Of a stretch of 64,000 nt of DNA, positions 49,177 through 57,404 are shown one piece after another. This DNA comes from Thermoguttaceae bacterium. Lineage in GTDB: Bacteria > Planctomycetota > Planctomycetia > Pirellulales > Thermoguttaceae. Each line of letters starts with the position of its first letter. Position 1 is the stretch's first letter. Position numbers and translations under genes: made by a program. The stretch lies in NCBI GenBank assembly GCA_017405595.1, contig JAFRAC010000015.1:177815-241814 (forward strand), in the 5' to 3' direction. The notes below the pieces were generated by a model, which was given only the letters and a program-made list of their open reading frames with translations, was not told the DNA's origin and made no database searches.

Positions 49177-49205
49177 TTGACAATCCTATCCCCGGCATTT
49201 ACAAT
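49177..49205 (+). promoter_or_regulatory. Promoter of the DUF1080-PHP gene
   Basis: TTGACA (49177-49182) and TACAAT (49200-49205) with a 17-base spacer, close to consensus. The leader to ATG 49273 is about 60 bases. Confidence 0.7.
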
Positions 49206-49272
49206 CGTCTGACGAGAACCGCGTTCCGCTTTCCGCGGGCTCCGGTAAGCACAATCCGTAAAGGCAACCCCT

Positions 49273-51312
49273 ATGCAAAAGAATCGAATCCCCGGCAAAA
49301 TCCTTTTTCCGCTCCTTTTGGCCGCCGTCTCGCTCTTTCCGGCGGCGCTTTCCGCCGAAGAGAAGAAAACCGATGAAACCGCCCCTCCGCTCCTGCGCGG
49401 TTTTCAAACCCTTTCGGACGCGGAACTTCGCGAAGGATGGGTTCTCCTCTTCGACGGGAAAACCTTTTTCGGCTGGGAAGCCGAACCGCTTATCGACCGC
49501 CGTCCGCTCGGCGTTCCCGACCCGAAAATCGCAATCTCCCGGGGCGTGATGACGATTGAAACCGAAATTCCGATCCGCGTGCGAACCCTCTTTACGCCGG
49601 TTTTCCCCTGGTCGCTCGAATTCTGCTACCAAAGCAGCGACACGTTTGAAGGTGAACTCCTTCTGGGCGTTCCTTCCCGGGAAGAGGGGAAAACCGTCTC
49701 GCGCCTGGTCGAAATTCCGCTGATGCCGAGCGCGGAACCGAAAACGGTCAGGTTCAGCGCGCCGAGCCTTACCGCAATGACGGTCGACGGATACGCCGAA
49801 GCGGTTCCGGAAACCCTTGTTGTCGAAAAGGGGCTGACCCTCCTCATGACCGCCGGGAAGATCGAAATCCGCTTTTGCCGCTATCAGCAGAAAAAAACGC
49901 CTCTTTTCGGCCAAAACACCCTCGCCGGCTGGCACGCCGCGGGCGATATCCATGCCGAAGCCGCCGAAGGGGAAATCCGCCTGTCCGGCGGTTCCGGCGA
50001 TCTCGAGTCGGAAGCGCTCTTTTCGGACGGGGCGGTCAGTTTCGAGTTTAAAGAGAACGCTTCGCCGTGTAACTCCGGGTTTTTCTTCCGGTCGGTTCCC
50101 GAAAGCGCGATGGACGGCTACGAGTGCCAAATGAACAACACACCGCCGGAAGAGGACCGCGCGAAGTTTCTCGGGAACGACACCGGAAGCATCTTCCGCC
50201 GCCGCGCGGCCCGCCGCGTTGTGGCCGACCCCGCCGACTGGACCGCCGTGACCCTGACGGCCGACGGCTCCTTCTTCCGAACGTGGGTCAACGGAATTCC
50301 AACCCTCGTCTGGACCGATCCGCGCAAGGCTGACGCGAACCCGCGCAAGGGGCTTCGGCTCGAAGCCGGCACGTTCCAATTCCAAGGGCACGACAGTTCG
50401 ACCGACGTTTCGATCCGCGCGTTTGCCGCGGCGGCGGCCGATCCCGCCGAAGCTGCGGCGATCAATGGTATCGCCGAAGGTTTCTCTCGAGAAGCGGCTG
50501 AACTTTCCGGCGAGAACGCGGCGTTTCTTCCTTTCCGAAGCCGGATGGACGCGCTCCGCGAAAAGGGGATCGCCCTGACCGACTTCCACATTCATCTTCG
50601 CGGGGGAATGACCGCCGAAAAGGCGCTTGAACGCCAGGCGCAAACGGGAATCGGTTCCGGTGTCCTCGAAAACGCCGGACGGGAATGGCCCCTTTCCGAC
50701 AATGAAAAAATCGCCGCGTTCCTCGACCAGGCCGAGGCCGCCAACGCCGCCGCCGATCCGGCCGATCGGCTGGCGGTCGGTCTTCAGGTCAACGACCGCG
50801 ACTGGTACGAAGCGATCAGCCCCGAAAACCTTGCCCGTCTCGATTACATCCTGGCCGACACGATGATCATGGGGACCGATGCCGAGGGAAAACCGCAGCG
50901 TCTCTGGCTCCTTCCCGCCGACGAAGATGTTGACCTTAATGCCTGGATGGAAGATTACATGGATCATTACCGCCGGATTCTGGATGAGCCGATCACTATT
51001 TTGGCGAACCCAACATATCTTCCCAAATTCGCCGAAGAACACTATGATGAGCTCTGGACCGAGGATCGGATGGACGAGATCATCGAAAAAGCGGCTCAAA
51101 AGGGGATCGCGCTCGAGGTTCAGGCGGAATCCCCCTTCCCCAACGCCCGGTTTATCCGGAAGGCGCTCGACCGCGGAGTGAAGATTTCGTTCGGAACGAA
51201 CAACTTCGATCCGGTCTTAAAAAATCTTGACCGCTGGAACTGGGCGTTCGAGAATTTCGAATTGCGTAACGAAAACATTCTCCAAAAAGGGGATGTTCTG
51301 AAACAGAAATAA
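49273..51312 (+). CDS. Exported double-DUF1080 / PHP-like metal hydrolase fusion
   Basis: The 679-residue protein has a signal peptide (ILFPLLLAAVSLFPAALSAEE). Residues 40-215 form a degenerate DUF1080-like domain (WVLLFDGKTFFGWEAE). Residues 215-390 form a second, clearer one: TLAGWHAAGD, CNSGFFFRSVPESAMDGYECQMNN, GSIFRRRAARRVVADPADW, GTFQFQGHDSSTDVSIRAF. Residues 425-670 resemble a PHP-family phosphoesterase barrel: LTDFHIHLRGGMTAEKALERQ, IGSGVLENAG, ILADTMIMG and ALDRGVKISFGTNNF. The HIH motif would hold catalytic metals. It may join glycan or substrate binding to hydrolysis in the periplasm. An AAAGG site supports the start. gnd follows 79 bases downstream. Confidence 0.78.
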   Translation: MQKNRIPGKILFPLLLAAVSLFPAALSAEEKKTDETAPPLLRGFQTLSDAELREGWVLLFDGKTFFGWEAEPLIDRRPLGVPDPKIAISRGVMTIETEIPIRVRTLFTPVFPWSLEFCYQSSDTFEGELLLGVPSREEGKTVSRLVEIPLMPSAEPKTVRFSAPSLTAMTVDGYAEAVPETLVVEKGLTLLMTAGKIEIRFCRYQQKKTPLFGQNTLAGWHAAGDIHAEAAEGEIRLSGGSGDLESEALFSDGAVSFEFKENASPCNSGFFFRSVPESAMDGYECQMNNTPPEEDRAKFLGNDTGSIFRRRAARRVVADPADWTAVTLTADGSFFRTWVNGIPTLVWTDPRKADANPRKGLRLEAGTFQFQGHDSSTDVSIRAFAAAAADPAEAAAINGIAEGFSREAAELSGENAAFLPFRSRMDALREKGIALTDFHIHLRGGMTAEKALERQAQTGIGSGVLENAGREWPLSDNEKIAAFLDQAEAANAAADPADRLAVGLQVNDRDWYEAISPENLARLDYILADTMIMGTDAEGKPQRLWLLPADEDVDLNAWMEDYMDHYRRILDEPITILANPTYLPKFAEEHYDELWTEDRMDEIIEKAAQKGIALEVQAESPFPNARFIRKALDRGVKISFGTNNFDPVLKNLDRWNWAFENFELRNENILQKGDVLKQK

Positions 51313-51391
51313 TTCTAAAAAGCCAACGAACAAGTCATTCGATGGAGAGATTCCGATCGAAAACAGAGCAGAACCGCGTAGAAAGGGCGTT

Positions 51392-52882
51392 ATGGAAAAG
51401 AAATATGATATCGGGCTGATGGGACTTGCCGTCATGGGCCAAAACCTCGTACTCAATATGGCCGACCACGGGTACAACGTCGCGGTCTTTAACCGGACGA
51501 CGAGCAAGGTCGATGACTTCCTTGCAACTGAAGAGGTGCAGTCGAAGGGGGATAAAATTACCGGCGCCCATTCTCTTGAAGAGCTCGTCTCGAAGCTGAA
51601 ATCTCCCCGAATCGTCATGCTGATGATCCAGTCGAAGAACGCCGTTCCCGCCAACGAGGTCGCCCTCTATCCCGAATACGCGGCGGTCGACGCGGTGATT
51701 TCGCAGCTGCTGCCTCTCCTCTCGCCGGGGGACGTGATCATCGACGGGGGAAACACACAGTTCCTCGACACCGAACGCCGCACGAAATTCCTCATGCAAA
51801 AAGGGATTCGTTATATCGGAACCGGCGTCTCGGGCGGCGAAGAGGGCGCGCGGAAAGGGCCGAGCCTGATGCCCGGCGGCGATCCGCAGGCCTGGCCGCT
51901 TGTCAAAGACCTGATGCAGTCGATTTCGGCTAAAGTCGGTCCCAACGGCGATATCCCCTGCTGCGACTGGGTCGGGGACCGCGGTGCGGGACACTATGTC
52001 AAAATGGTGCACAACGGCATTGAATACGGCGACATGCAGCTGATCTGCGAGGCCTACTGGCTTCTGAAAAACGCGGCCGGTCTTTCGAATGCCGAAATCG
52101 GCGCCGTTTTCGCGGAATGGAACAAGGGGGAACTCGACAGTTACCTCATTCAGATCACCCGCGATATCTTCACGGTCAAAGACAAGGAAACGGGGAAAGA
52201 CCTCGTTGACCTGATTCTCGATACCGCCGGCGCCAAAGGGACCGGCAAATGGATGAGCCAGCTGGCGCTCGATTTGGGCGTGCCGAGTACGCTGGTGACC
52301 GAAGCGGTTTACGCCCGGTGTATTTCGGCGATGAAAGAGCAGCGCGCTGCCGCCAGCGGAGTTCTCACCGGCCCGAACCGCAAGTGGATCGGCGACCAGA
52401 AAACATTTACCGAACAGGTGCGCCGCGCACTCTATGCCTCGAAAATCTGCTCGTATGCCCAGGGGTTTGTCCAGATGCGCGCCGCCGCTCAGGAATACGG
52501 CTGGAACCTCAACTACGGCCCGATCGCCATGCTCTGGCGGGGCGGGTGCATTATCCGCGCGGTCTTTCTGGAACGGATCAAAGAGGCGTTCGACGCCAAC
52601 CCGAACCTTGAAAACCTGCTTCTGGCCCCCTATTTCAAAGAGGCGGTGGAATCGGCGCAGCAGGGATGGCGCGAAGTCGTCAAAACTGCGGTCGAACTCG
52701 GAATCCCCTGCCCCGGCATGACGACCGCGCTCACCTACTTCGACTCGTACCGTAGCGCCTCGCTTCCGGCCAATCTGCTACAGGCGCAGCGCGACTATTT
52801 CGGAGCGCACACCTACCGCCGTGTCGATAAACCGGGTGAGGGCCCGTTCCATACCGACTGGATCAATGAACGGAAACTGTAA
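51392..52882 (+). CDS. gnd: 6-phosphogluconate dehydrogenase, decarboxylating
   Basis: The 496-residue enzyme has the N-terminal NADP-binding GLMGLAVMGQNLVLNMADHGYNVAVFNRT. IIDGGNTQFLDTERR and GTGVSGGEEGARKGPSLMPGG follow, then KMVHNGIEYGDMQLICEAY with the catalytic Lys and the HNGIEY substrate motif. DTAGAKGTGKWMSQLALDLGVPSTLVTEAV is the family signature. The C-terminal GAHTYRRVDKPGEGPFHTDW contacts substrate. It converts 6-phosphogluconate to ribulose 5-phosphate, CO2 and NADPH in the oxidative pentose phosphate pathway. The SDR gene begins 67 bases later and may act on a related sugar acid. Confidence 0.97.
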   Translation: MEKKYDIGLMGLAVMGQNLVLNMADHGYNVAVFNRTTSKVDDFLATEEVQSKGDKITGAHSLEELVSKLKSPRIVMLMIQSKNAVPANEVALYPEYAAVDAVISQLLPLLSPGDVIIDGGNTQFLDTERRTKFLMQKGIRYIGTGVSGGEEGARKGPSLMPGGDPQAWPLVKDLMQSISAKVGPNGDIPCCDWVGDRGAGHYVKMVHNGIEYGDMQLICEAYWLLKNAAGLSNAEIGAVFAEWNKGELDSYLIQITRDIFTVKDKETGKDLVDLILDTAGAKGTGKWMSQLALDLGVPSTLVTEAVYARCISAMKEQRAAASGVLTGPNRKWIGDQKTFTEQVRRALYASKICSYAQGFVQMRAAAQEYGWNLNYGPIAMLWRGGCIIRAVFLERIKEAFDANPNLENLLLAPYFKEAVESAQQGWREVVKTAVELGIPCPGMTTALTYFDSYRSASLPANLLQAQRDYFGAHTYRRVDKPGEGPFHTDWINERKL

Positions 52883-52949
52883 CCCGTATCGGCCGTCTGC
52901 GGAAAAGATCGTCAACCACAACCTCGACTTTACGAAGGAGAGTTCAACA

Positions 52950-53735
52950 ATGACAAATCAGGAATATCTGGAAGATCTCTTTGGAATGAAAGGGCAAACC
53001 GCCGTGGTCATCGGAGGCGCCGGCGCGCTGGGGCTCTGTCTTTCGACGGGCCTGGGAAAAGCGGGCGCGAAAGTCGTCGTCGCCGATGTGCGGGAAGAAG
53101 CCTGTGTTGAAGCGGTCAAAAAGCTCGAGTCGGAAGGGATCGAGGCAATCTGGTCCCTGGTCAACGTCACTTCCAAAGAGTCGCTTGCCGAACTGCGCGA
53201 AAAGGCCGTCTCGTGGGGGGGAAAAGTTGATATGCTGGTCAATTGCGCCGGAATCAACGTCGGCAACTCCTTTTTGGAAGTCGATGCCGACCAGTGGGAC
53301 AAAATCCTGGCGGTCAATCTCAAGGGAACGATGCTTTCGTGTCAAGCGTTCATTGAGTCGATGCTCAAAACGGGGGGCGGCTCCATTCTGAACATCGGGA
53401 GCGTCAATTCCGACAAGCCTCTTTCGCGTGTCTTTGCCTACGCGGCCAGCAAGGCCGGAGTGGTCAATCTGACCCAAAACATCGCGCAGGAGTTCGCCAC
53501 CCAGGGGATCCGCTGCAACGCCATCTGCCCCGGCTTCTTCCCTGCTGAGCAAAACCGCAAGCTTCTCGACGCCAAACGGGTCGAGAACATCATGAACGGT
53601 ACGCCGATGCGCCGATACGGCGACCCGGCGGAACTGATTGGCGCGGCGCTCCTGCTCCTCTCCCGCAAAGCGGGAAGCTACATCACCGGTTCGGCGCTCT
53701 ACGTCGACGGAGGCTTTACCTGCAGCTGGTTCTAA
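52950..53735 (+). CDS. SDR family sugar(-acid) dehydrogenase
   Basis: A GAAGGAG site nine bases before ATG 52950 fixes the start, giving 261 residues. Motifs are GMKGQTAVVIGGAGALGLCLSTGLGKAGAKVVVADVRE, where the glycine motif is the G-x3-GxG type, MLVNCAGINVGNSFLEV, SILNIGSVNSDKPL (Ser), YAASKAGVVNLTQNIAQEF (Tyr-x3-Lys), RCNAICPGFFPAEQNRKLL and ITGSALYVDGGFTCSWF. The Asp after the second strand (VADVRE) suggests NAD use. It resembles gluconate 5-dehydrogenase and D-mannonate oxidoreductase-type SDRs, in keeping with gnd upstream. A strong terminator follows. Confidence 0.88.
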   Translation: MTNQEYLEDLFGMKGQTAVVIGGAGALGLCLSTGLGKAGAKVVVADVREEACVEAVKKLESEGIEAIWSLVNVTSKESLAELREKAVSWGGKVDMLVNCAGINVGNSFLEVDADQWDKILAVNLKGTMLSCQAFIESMLKTGGGSILNIGSVNSDKPLSRVFAYAASKAGVVNLTQNIAQEFATQGIRCNAICPGFFPAEQNRKLLDAKRVENIMNGTPMRRYGDPAELIGAALLLLSRKAGSYITGSALYVDGGFTCSWF

Positions 53736-53755
53736 GCCGTCTTTCCCCAACCGTC

Positions 53756-53787
53756 CCGGCCTCAAAACGGAGTGAGGCCGGTTTTTT
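53756..53787 (+). terminator. Intrinsic terminator between SDR and lptB
   Basis: CCGGCCTCA (53756-53764) pairs with TGAGGCCGG (53773-53781) and is followed by TTTTTT. It ends 15 bases before the lptB start, so lptB probably has its own promoter or depends on readthrough. Confidence 0.92.
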
Positions 53788-53801
53788 CAAAAGGATTTCC
53801 G

Positions 53802-54815
53802 ATGGCAGACTTTTTCTTTCGATCGCGGCCGGCACGGCGCTCCTCATCGGGACGAACCAGCGCTCCCGCCATTTTAAGGGCCGAAGGGCTTGTCAAAACC
53901 TACGGGAAACGGACCGTGGTCGACGGAGTCGGCTTTGAAGTCCGTCAGGGCGAGGTTGTCGGCCTGCTCGGTCCGAACGGAGCCGGCAAGACGACCAGTT
54001 TCCGCATGACATGCGGGCTGATCGCGGCCAACGCCGGAAAAGTCTATCTCGCCGAAACCGATGTCTCGGACTGGCCGATGTATCGGCGGGCGGGGGAAGG
54101 GAAGATGGGGTATCTGCCGCAGGACCGCTCGGTTTTCGGTTCTCTTTCCACCGAAAAAAATCTCTATCTGGCAATGGAGCTGCTGAAGTTCCCCCGCTCG
54201 AAACAGCGGAAAAAATGCGAGGAGCTTCTCAAAAAATTCAATCTCTGGCATGTGCGCAAAACGATCGTCGGCGCGGGGGGACCCGGCGGCCTGTCGGGGG
54301 GGGAAAGACGCCGGCTCGAAATCGCCCGCGCCCTCCTCTCCGAACCGCAGATTCTTCTGCTCGACGAACCGTTTGCCAACGTCGATCCGAACACCGTTAC
54401 CGAAATCCAGAATGTCATCCGCGAGCTTTCCGCCGAAGGGATCGCCATCCTGATCACCGACCACCAAATCGACGCGACGATGGAAATCGCCCATCACTGC
54501 TATGTGATTTTTGAGGGGAAAGTCCTCTGTAACGGCGACCCGATCTCGGTTCTCTCTCATCCTGACGCCCGGGAGCTCTATTTCGGCGAAAAGTCGCAGC
54601 AGCAGCTCGAAAACCTCATGAAAAAGATTCAGGGCCGTCCGATCGAACCGGAAACCGAATCCCCGGCCCCCCGGCGCCGCGAACGGTTCTTCCGTTCCGG
54701 CAATCTTTCGGAAGACGAGACAATCAACCCCTCGGCAAGGCGTCAGAAGCGCATGTTCGCCGAACAAGACTCCGAAGATGACGACGGGTTCCGCCCCCGC
54801 CGAAAACGGAAGTAA
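53802..54815 (+). CDS. lptB: LptB-like LPS-export ABC ATPase with long tails
   Basis: An AAAGGA site supports ATG 53802, giving 337 residues; LptB is usually about 240. The ATPase core (about residues 28-265) has LVKTYGKRTVVDGVGFEVRQGEVVGLLGPNGAGKTTSFRMTCGL (Walker A), LPQDRSVFGSLSTEKNLYLAMELL (Q-loop, LptB-like), GGLSGGERRRLEIARALLSEPQILLLDEPFANVDP (signature and Walker B) and ITDHQIDATMEIAHHCYVIFEGKV. An Arg/Ser-rich head of about 27 residues and a highly charged Arg/Glu/Asp tail of about 70 residues are extra. LptB powers LPS extraction from the inner membrane with LptFG. Those genes are not in this window. Confidence 0.9.
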   Translation: MADFFFRSRPARRSSSGRTSAPAILRAEGLVKTYGKRTVVDGVGFEVRQGEVVGLLGPNGAGKTTSFRMTCGLIAANAGKVYLAETDVSDWPMYRRAGEGKMGYLPQDRSVFGSLSTEKNLYLAMELLKFPRSKQRKKCEELLKKFNLWHVRKTIVGAGGPGGLSGGERRRLEIARALLSEPQILLLDEPFANVDPNTVTEIQNVIRELSAEGIAILITDHQIDATMEIAHHCYVIFEGKVLCNGDPISVLSHPDARELYFGEKSQQQLENLMKKIQGRPIEPETESPAPRRRERFFRSGNLSEDETINPSARRQKRMFAEQDSEDDDGFRPRRKRK

Positions 54816-54878
54816 CGCCCCCGGCGTTCGGTCCGCGGCCTTGATTCGGGGCTTACCGCAGCAAAAGGAACGCCGTCA

Positions 54879-54906
54879 AAGCCCGATTTTCCAAAAAATC
54901 GGGCTT
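54879..54906 (+). terminator. Intrinsic terminator after lptB
   Basis: AAGCCCGATTTT (54879-54890) pairs with AAAATCGGGCTT (54895-54906). The flanks are modestly T-rich, so the hairpin could act in both directions. Confidence 0.75.
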
Positions 54907-55168
54907 CTATCCTATTCATTATCGTCAATGCCGTTATAATAGAATTGGGGTGTTTGCCGCTCCGGCACGCCCTTTCCCGCGCACCCCTTCGATAAAAGCA
55001 CGGTGCGGGGAAACCGCGCTTGCAGGGCGTATTCCCGGTATTCTCCGTTTCCCTCTTTTTTCGGGAAATTGATACGGCAGGTTCGTAAGCTCGGTTAGTC
55101 TCCGATGCGCCGCAAGGGCACCGGCACGATCATCTTTACACAAAAAGACCACTTAACAAAACGCGTCA
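54907..55168 (+). promoter_or_regulatory. Leader of the HlyD/M50 operon with a TATAAT box
   Basis: A perfect TATAAT lies at 54935-54940; the matching -35 is unclear (TTCATT at 54915 is too close). The remaining 220 bases before the start at 55169 hold no gene and would form a long untranslated leader. Confidence 0.4.
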
Positions 55169-57244
55169 ATGAGTTCACCAAATCCGAAGATCGATCCCCA
55201 TCTTGTCGAACAGACAAAACAGCAAATCCGTACCCTTGTCGGCGAGATTTCTAAAATCTCGAAAACCGACATCGCACCCGAGGATTTTCACAAAGAGTTC
55301 CTTTCCCGCGTGGTTGTCGCTCTGGCCGCCGAGGCCGGCGCGATCTGGTCGGTCAACCCCGCCGGTCAGCTGGCACTCTCTTACCAAATCAACATTCAGA
55401 AGACCCACCTTCACGAAGACGAAGAAGCGAACAAGAAGCACAGCCGCCTCTTATACCAGTTTCTCCGTTCCGAAGAGAACGAAGCGATCGTCATGCCGAA
55501 CTCCGGCGGCGAATCCGAAGACAGCCCCGGAAACCCCACAAGCTTCCTTGTCCTCTTCGGGAAGATCAGGACCGACCTCGAATCGTTCGGTCTGGTCGAA
55601 ATCTTCCAGCGGCCCGACGCCAGTCCCACCACACAGAAGGGGTATCTGCGGTTCGTCACTCAAATGACCGATATCGCCGGAGAATTCTACAAGAGCCGCC
55701 AGCTGCGGAATTTCGGCGACCGGCAGTCGCTCTGGACACAGCTCGAAGACTTTGCCCGGAACATCCATAAAACTCTCGATATGCGCGAGACCGAATACGT
55801 CGTCGCCAACGAAAGCCGCCGCCTGATCGAGTGCGACCGCGTAAGCATTGCCATTAAACGGGGGCGCAAGTGCAAAATCGAGGCTGTCAGCGGCCAGGAC
55901 ATGGTCGATAAACGCTCGAACGCGGTAACCCTTCTCGGGAAACTCGCCACCGCCGTTGTCGCCGCCGACGAGCCGATGATCTACATCGGGGACACAACCG
56001 ACCTTGCCCCTCAGGTCGAAGAGGCGGTCGAAGATTATGTCGACGAATCACACACGAAGATGATCGCGGTTTTCCCGCTCCGCCGCAAAAACGTAAACGA
56101 GGGGGACAGCGAAGAGACCGAACAGGACAAAACGCCGAAAGAGCCTCCGTTCGGGGCCATCATCATCGAACAGATCGAAGATAACCGCATTCCCGACCGG
56201 ATGCGCAAGCGAATGGAAGTCGTCGTCGACCATGCGCAGAGCGCGATCGGCAACGCGCTCGACCATAACAGCGTCTTCCTGATGCCCGTATGGCGCGCGA
56301 TCGGCAAATCGAAAGTCCTCGTCACGGCGCGGATGCTTCCGAAAACGATTTCGGTCGCCATTGGCCTTCTGGCATTGGTGCTGGCGCTCATCTTCGTCCC
56401 CTGGAACTTCAACATGCACTGCGGCGGCACGCTCGAACCGGAAGTGCGCCGGAATGTGTTTGCCCGCGAAGACGGCAAGGTCGATGAAGTGCTCGTCCAT
56501 CACGGTCAAGAGGTTGAAGAAGGGGAAGTCCTTCTCCGGCTCACGAACAACGAGCTCGAAGCCGAAACGAAAAAGGTGGAAGGAGATCTTGCCGAGGTCA
56601 CCAAGCAGATCGCTTCCGCCACCGAAATGGCCTACAAGACGACCGGCGAAAAGGGGCGCGAGGGGGACGGCGTTCAGATTCAGGGGGAAATCGCCCGGCT
56701 CGAAGTGCGGCGAAGTGCCCTGAAAGTTCAGGAAGAGATCCTTTGGGAGCGTTTCAAAGATATGGAAGTCCGCTCGCCGATCTCCGGCATGGTCATGACG
56801 TTCGACCTTTCGGACCGTCTGCGGGGCCGCCCGGTTCAAAAGGGCCAGTGCCTCCTGGAAGTCGCCCAGCCTGAAGGGAACCTGATTCTCGAACTCGATA
56901 TGCCCGAAAAGAAAATGGGGCATATTACCGAATACCTCAAGCAGATCCAGGCCGAAGATCCGAACGCCGAACTCGATGTCACCTTTGTCATGACGGTCGA
57001 TTCGACGAAAAAATTCACCGGAAAGGTCTACGAGATTCATGACCGCGCGGGGAACAAGGGGGATGAAGGGACCGTCGTCGAAATGAAGGCGAAAATCGAC
57101 GATCCGGAATCCCTCCCGGAATCGAAGCGCGCCGGCGCGGCGGTGAGCGCGAAGATCTACTGCGGGAAACGCTCTCTCGGCTACGTCATCTTCAACGAGG
57201 CGATCGCGTATCTCCAGCGGACCGTCTTCTTCTGGTTCAAGTAG
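55169..57244 (+). CDS. GAF-domain HlyD-type adaptor protein
   Basis: The 691-residue protein has an unusual order of parts. Residues 15-180 and 195-370 form two GAF-like cytosolic regions (the second: ARNIHKTLDMRETEYVVANESRRLIECDRVSIAIKRG, FGAIIIEQIEDN). One membrane helix follows (about 391-413, ISVAIGLLALVLALIFVPW), then an HlyD-type periplasmic adaptor: GGTLEPEVRRNVFAREDGKVDEVLVHHGQEVEEGEVLLRL, a coiled hairpin, VRSPISGMVMTFDLSDRLRGRPVQKGQCLLEVA and a beta-barrel. Normal HlyD adaptors lack GAF domains, so a cytosolic ligand or signal may gate export. It heads a three-gene operon with a second adaptor and an M50 protein. Confidence 0.85.
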   Translation: MSSPNPKIDPHLVEQTKQQIRTLVGEISKISKTDIAPEDFHKEFLSRVVVALAAEAGAIWSVNPAGQLALSYQINIQKTHLHEDEEANKKHSRLLYQFLRSEENEAIVMPNSGGESEDSPGNPTSFLVLFGKIRTDLESFGLVEIFQRPDASPTTQKGYLRFVTQMTDIAGEFYKSRQLRNFGDRQSLWTQLEDFARNIHKTLDMRETEYVVANESRRLIECDRVSIAIKRGRKCKIEAVSGQDMVDKRSNAVTLLGKLATAVVAADEPMIYIGDTTDLAPQVEEAVEDYVDESHTKMIAVFPLRRKNVNEGDSEETEQDKTPKEPPFGAIIIEQIEDNRIPDRMRKRMEVVVDHAQSAIGNALDHNSVFLMPVWRAIGKSKVLVTARMLPKTISVAIGLLALVLALIFVPWNFNMHCGGTLEPEVRRNVFAREDGKVDEVLVHHGQEVEEGEVLLRLTNNELEAETKKVEGDLAEVTKQIASATEMAYKTTGEKGREGDGVQIQGEIARLEVRRSALKVQEEILWERFKDMEVRSPISGMVMTFDLSDRLRGRPVQKGQCLLEVAQPEGNLILELDMPEKKMGHITEYLKQIQAEDPNAELDVTFVMTVDSTKKFTGKVYEIHDRAGNKGDEGTVVEMKAKIDDPESLPESKRAGAAVSAKIYCGKRSLGYVIFNEAIAYLQRTVFFWFK

Positions 57245-57404
57245 AAGATCGGCCGCGCTGGGCAAAGGGGAATCCGATTTCCCCGAACTGTCGAATCAGC
57301 AAAAATTACAAACGATGAGCATCGCGGCTTCCCGCCGGCGCTTTCCGGTTCATGAAAACCGGGAGCGTCTCCCGGAGGCCGGAAATCACGAGGAGTCGAT
57401 AACA

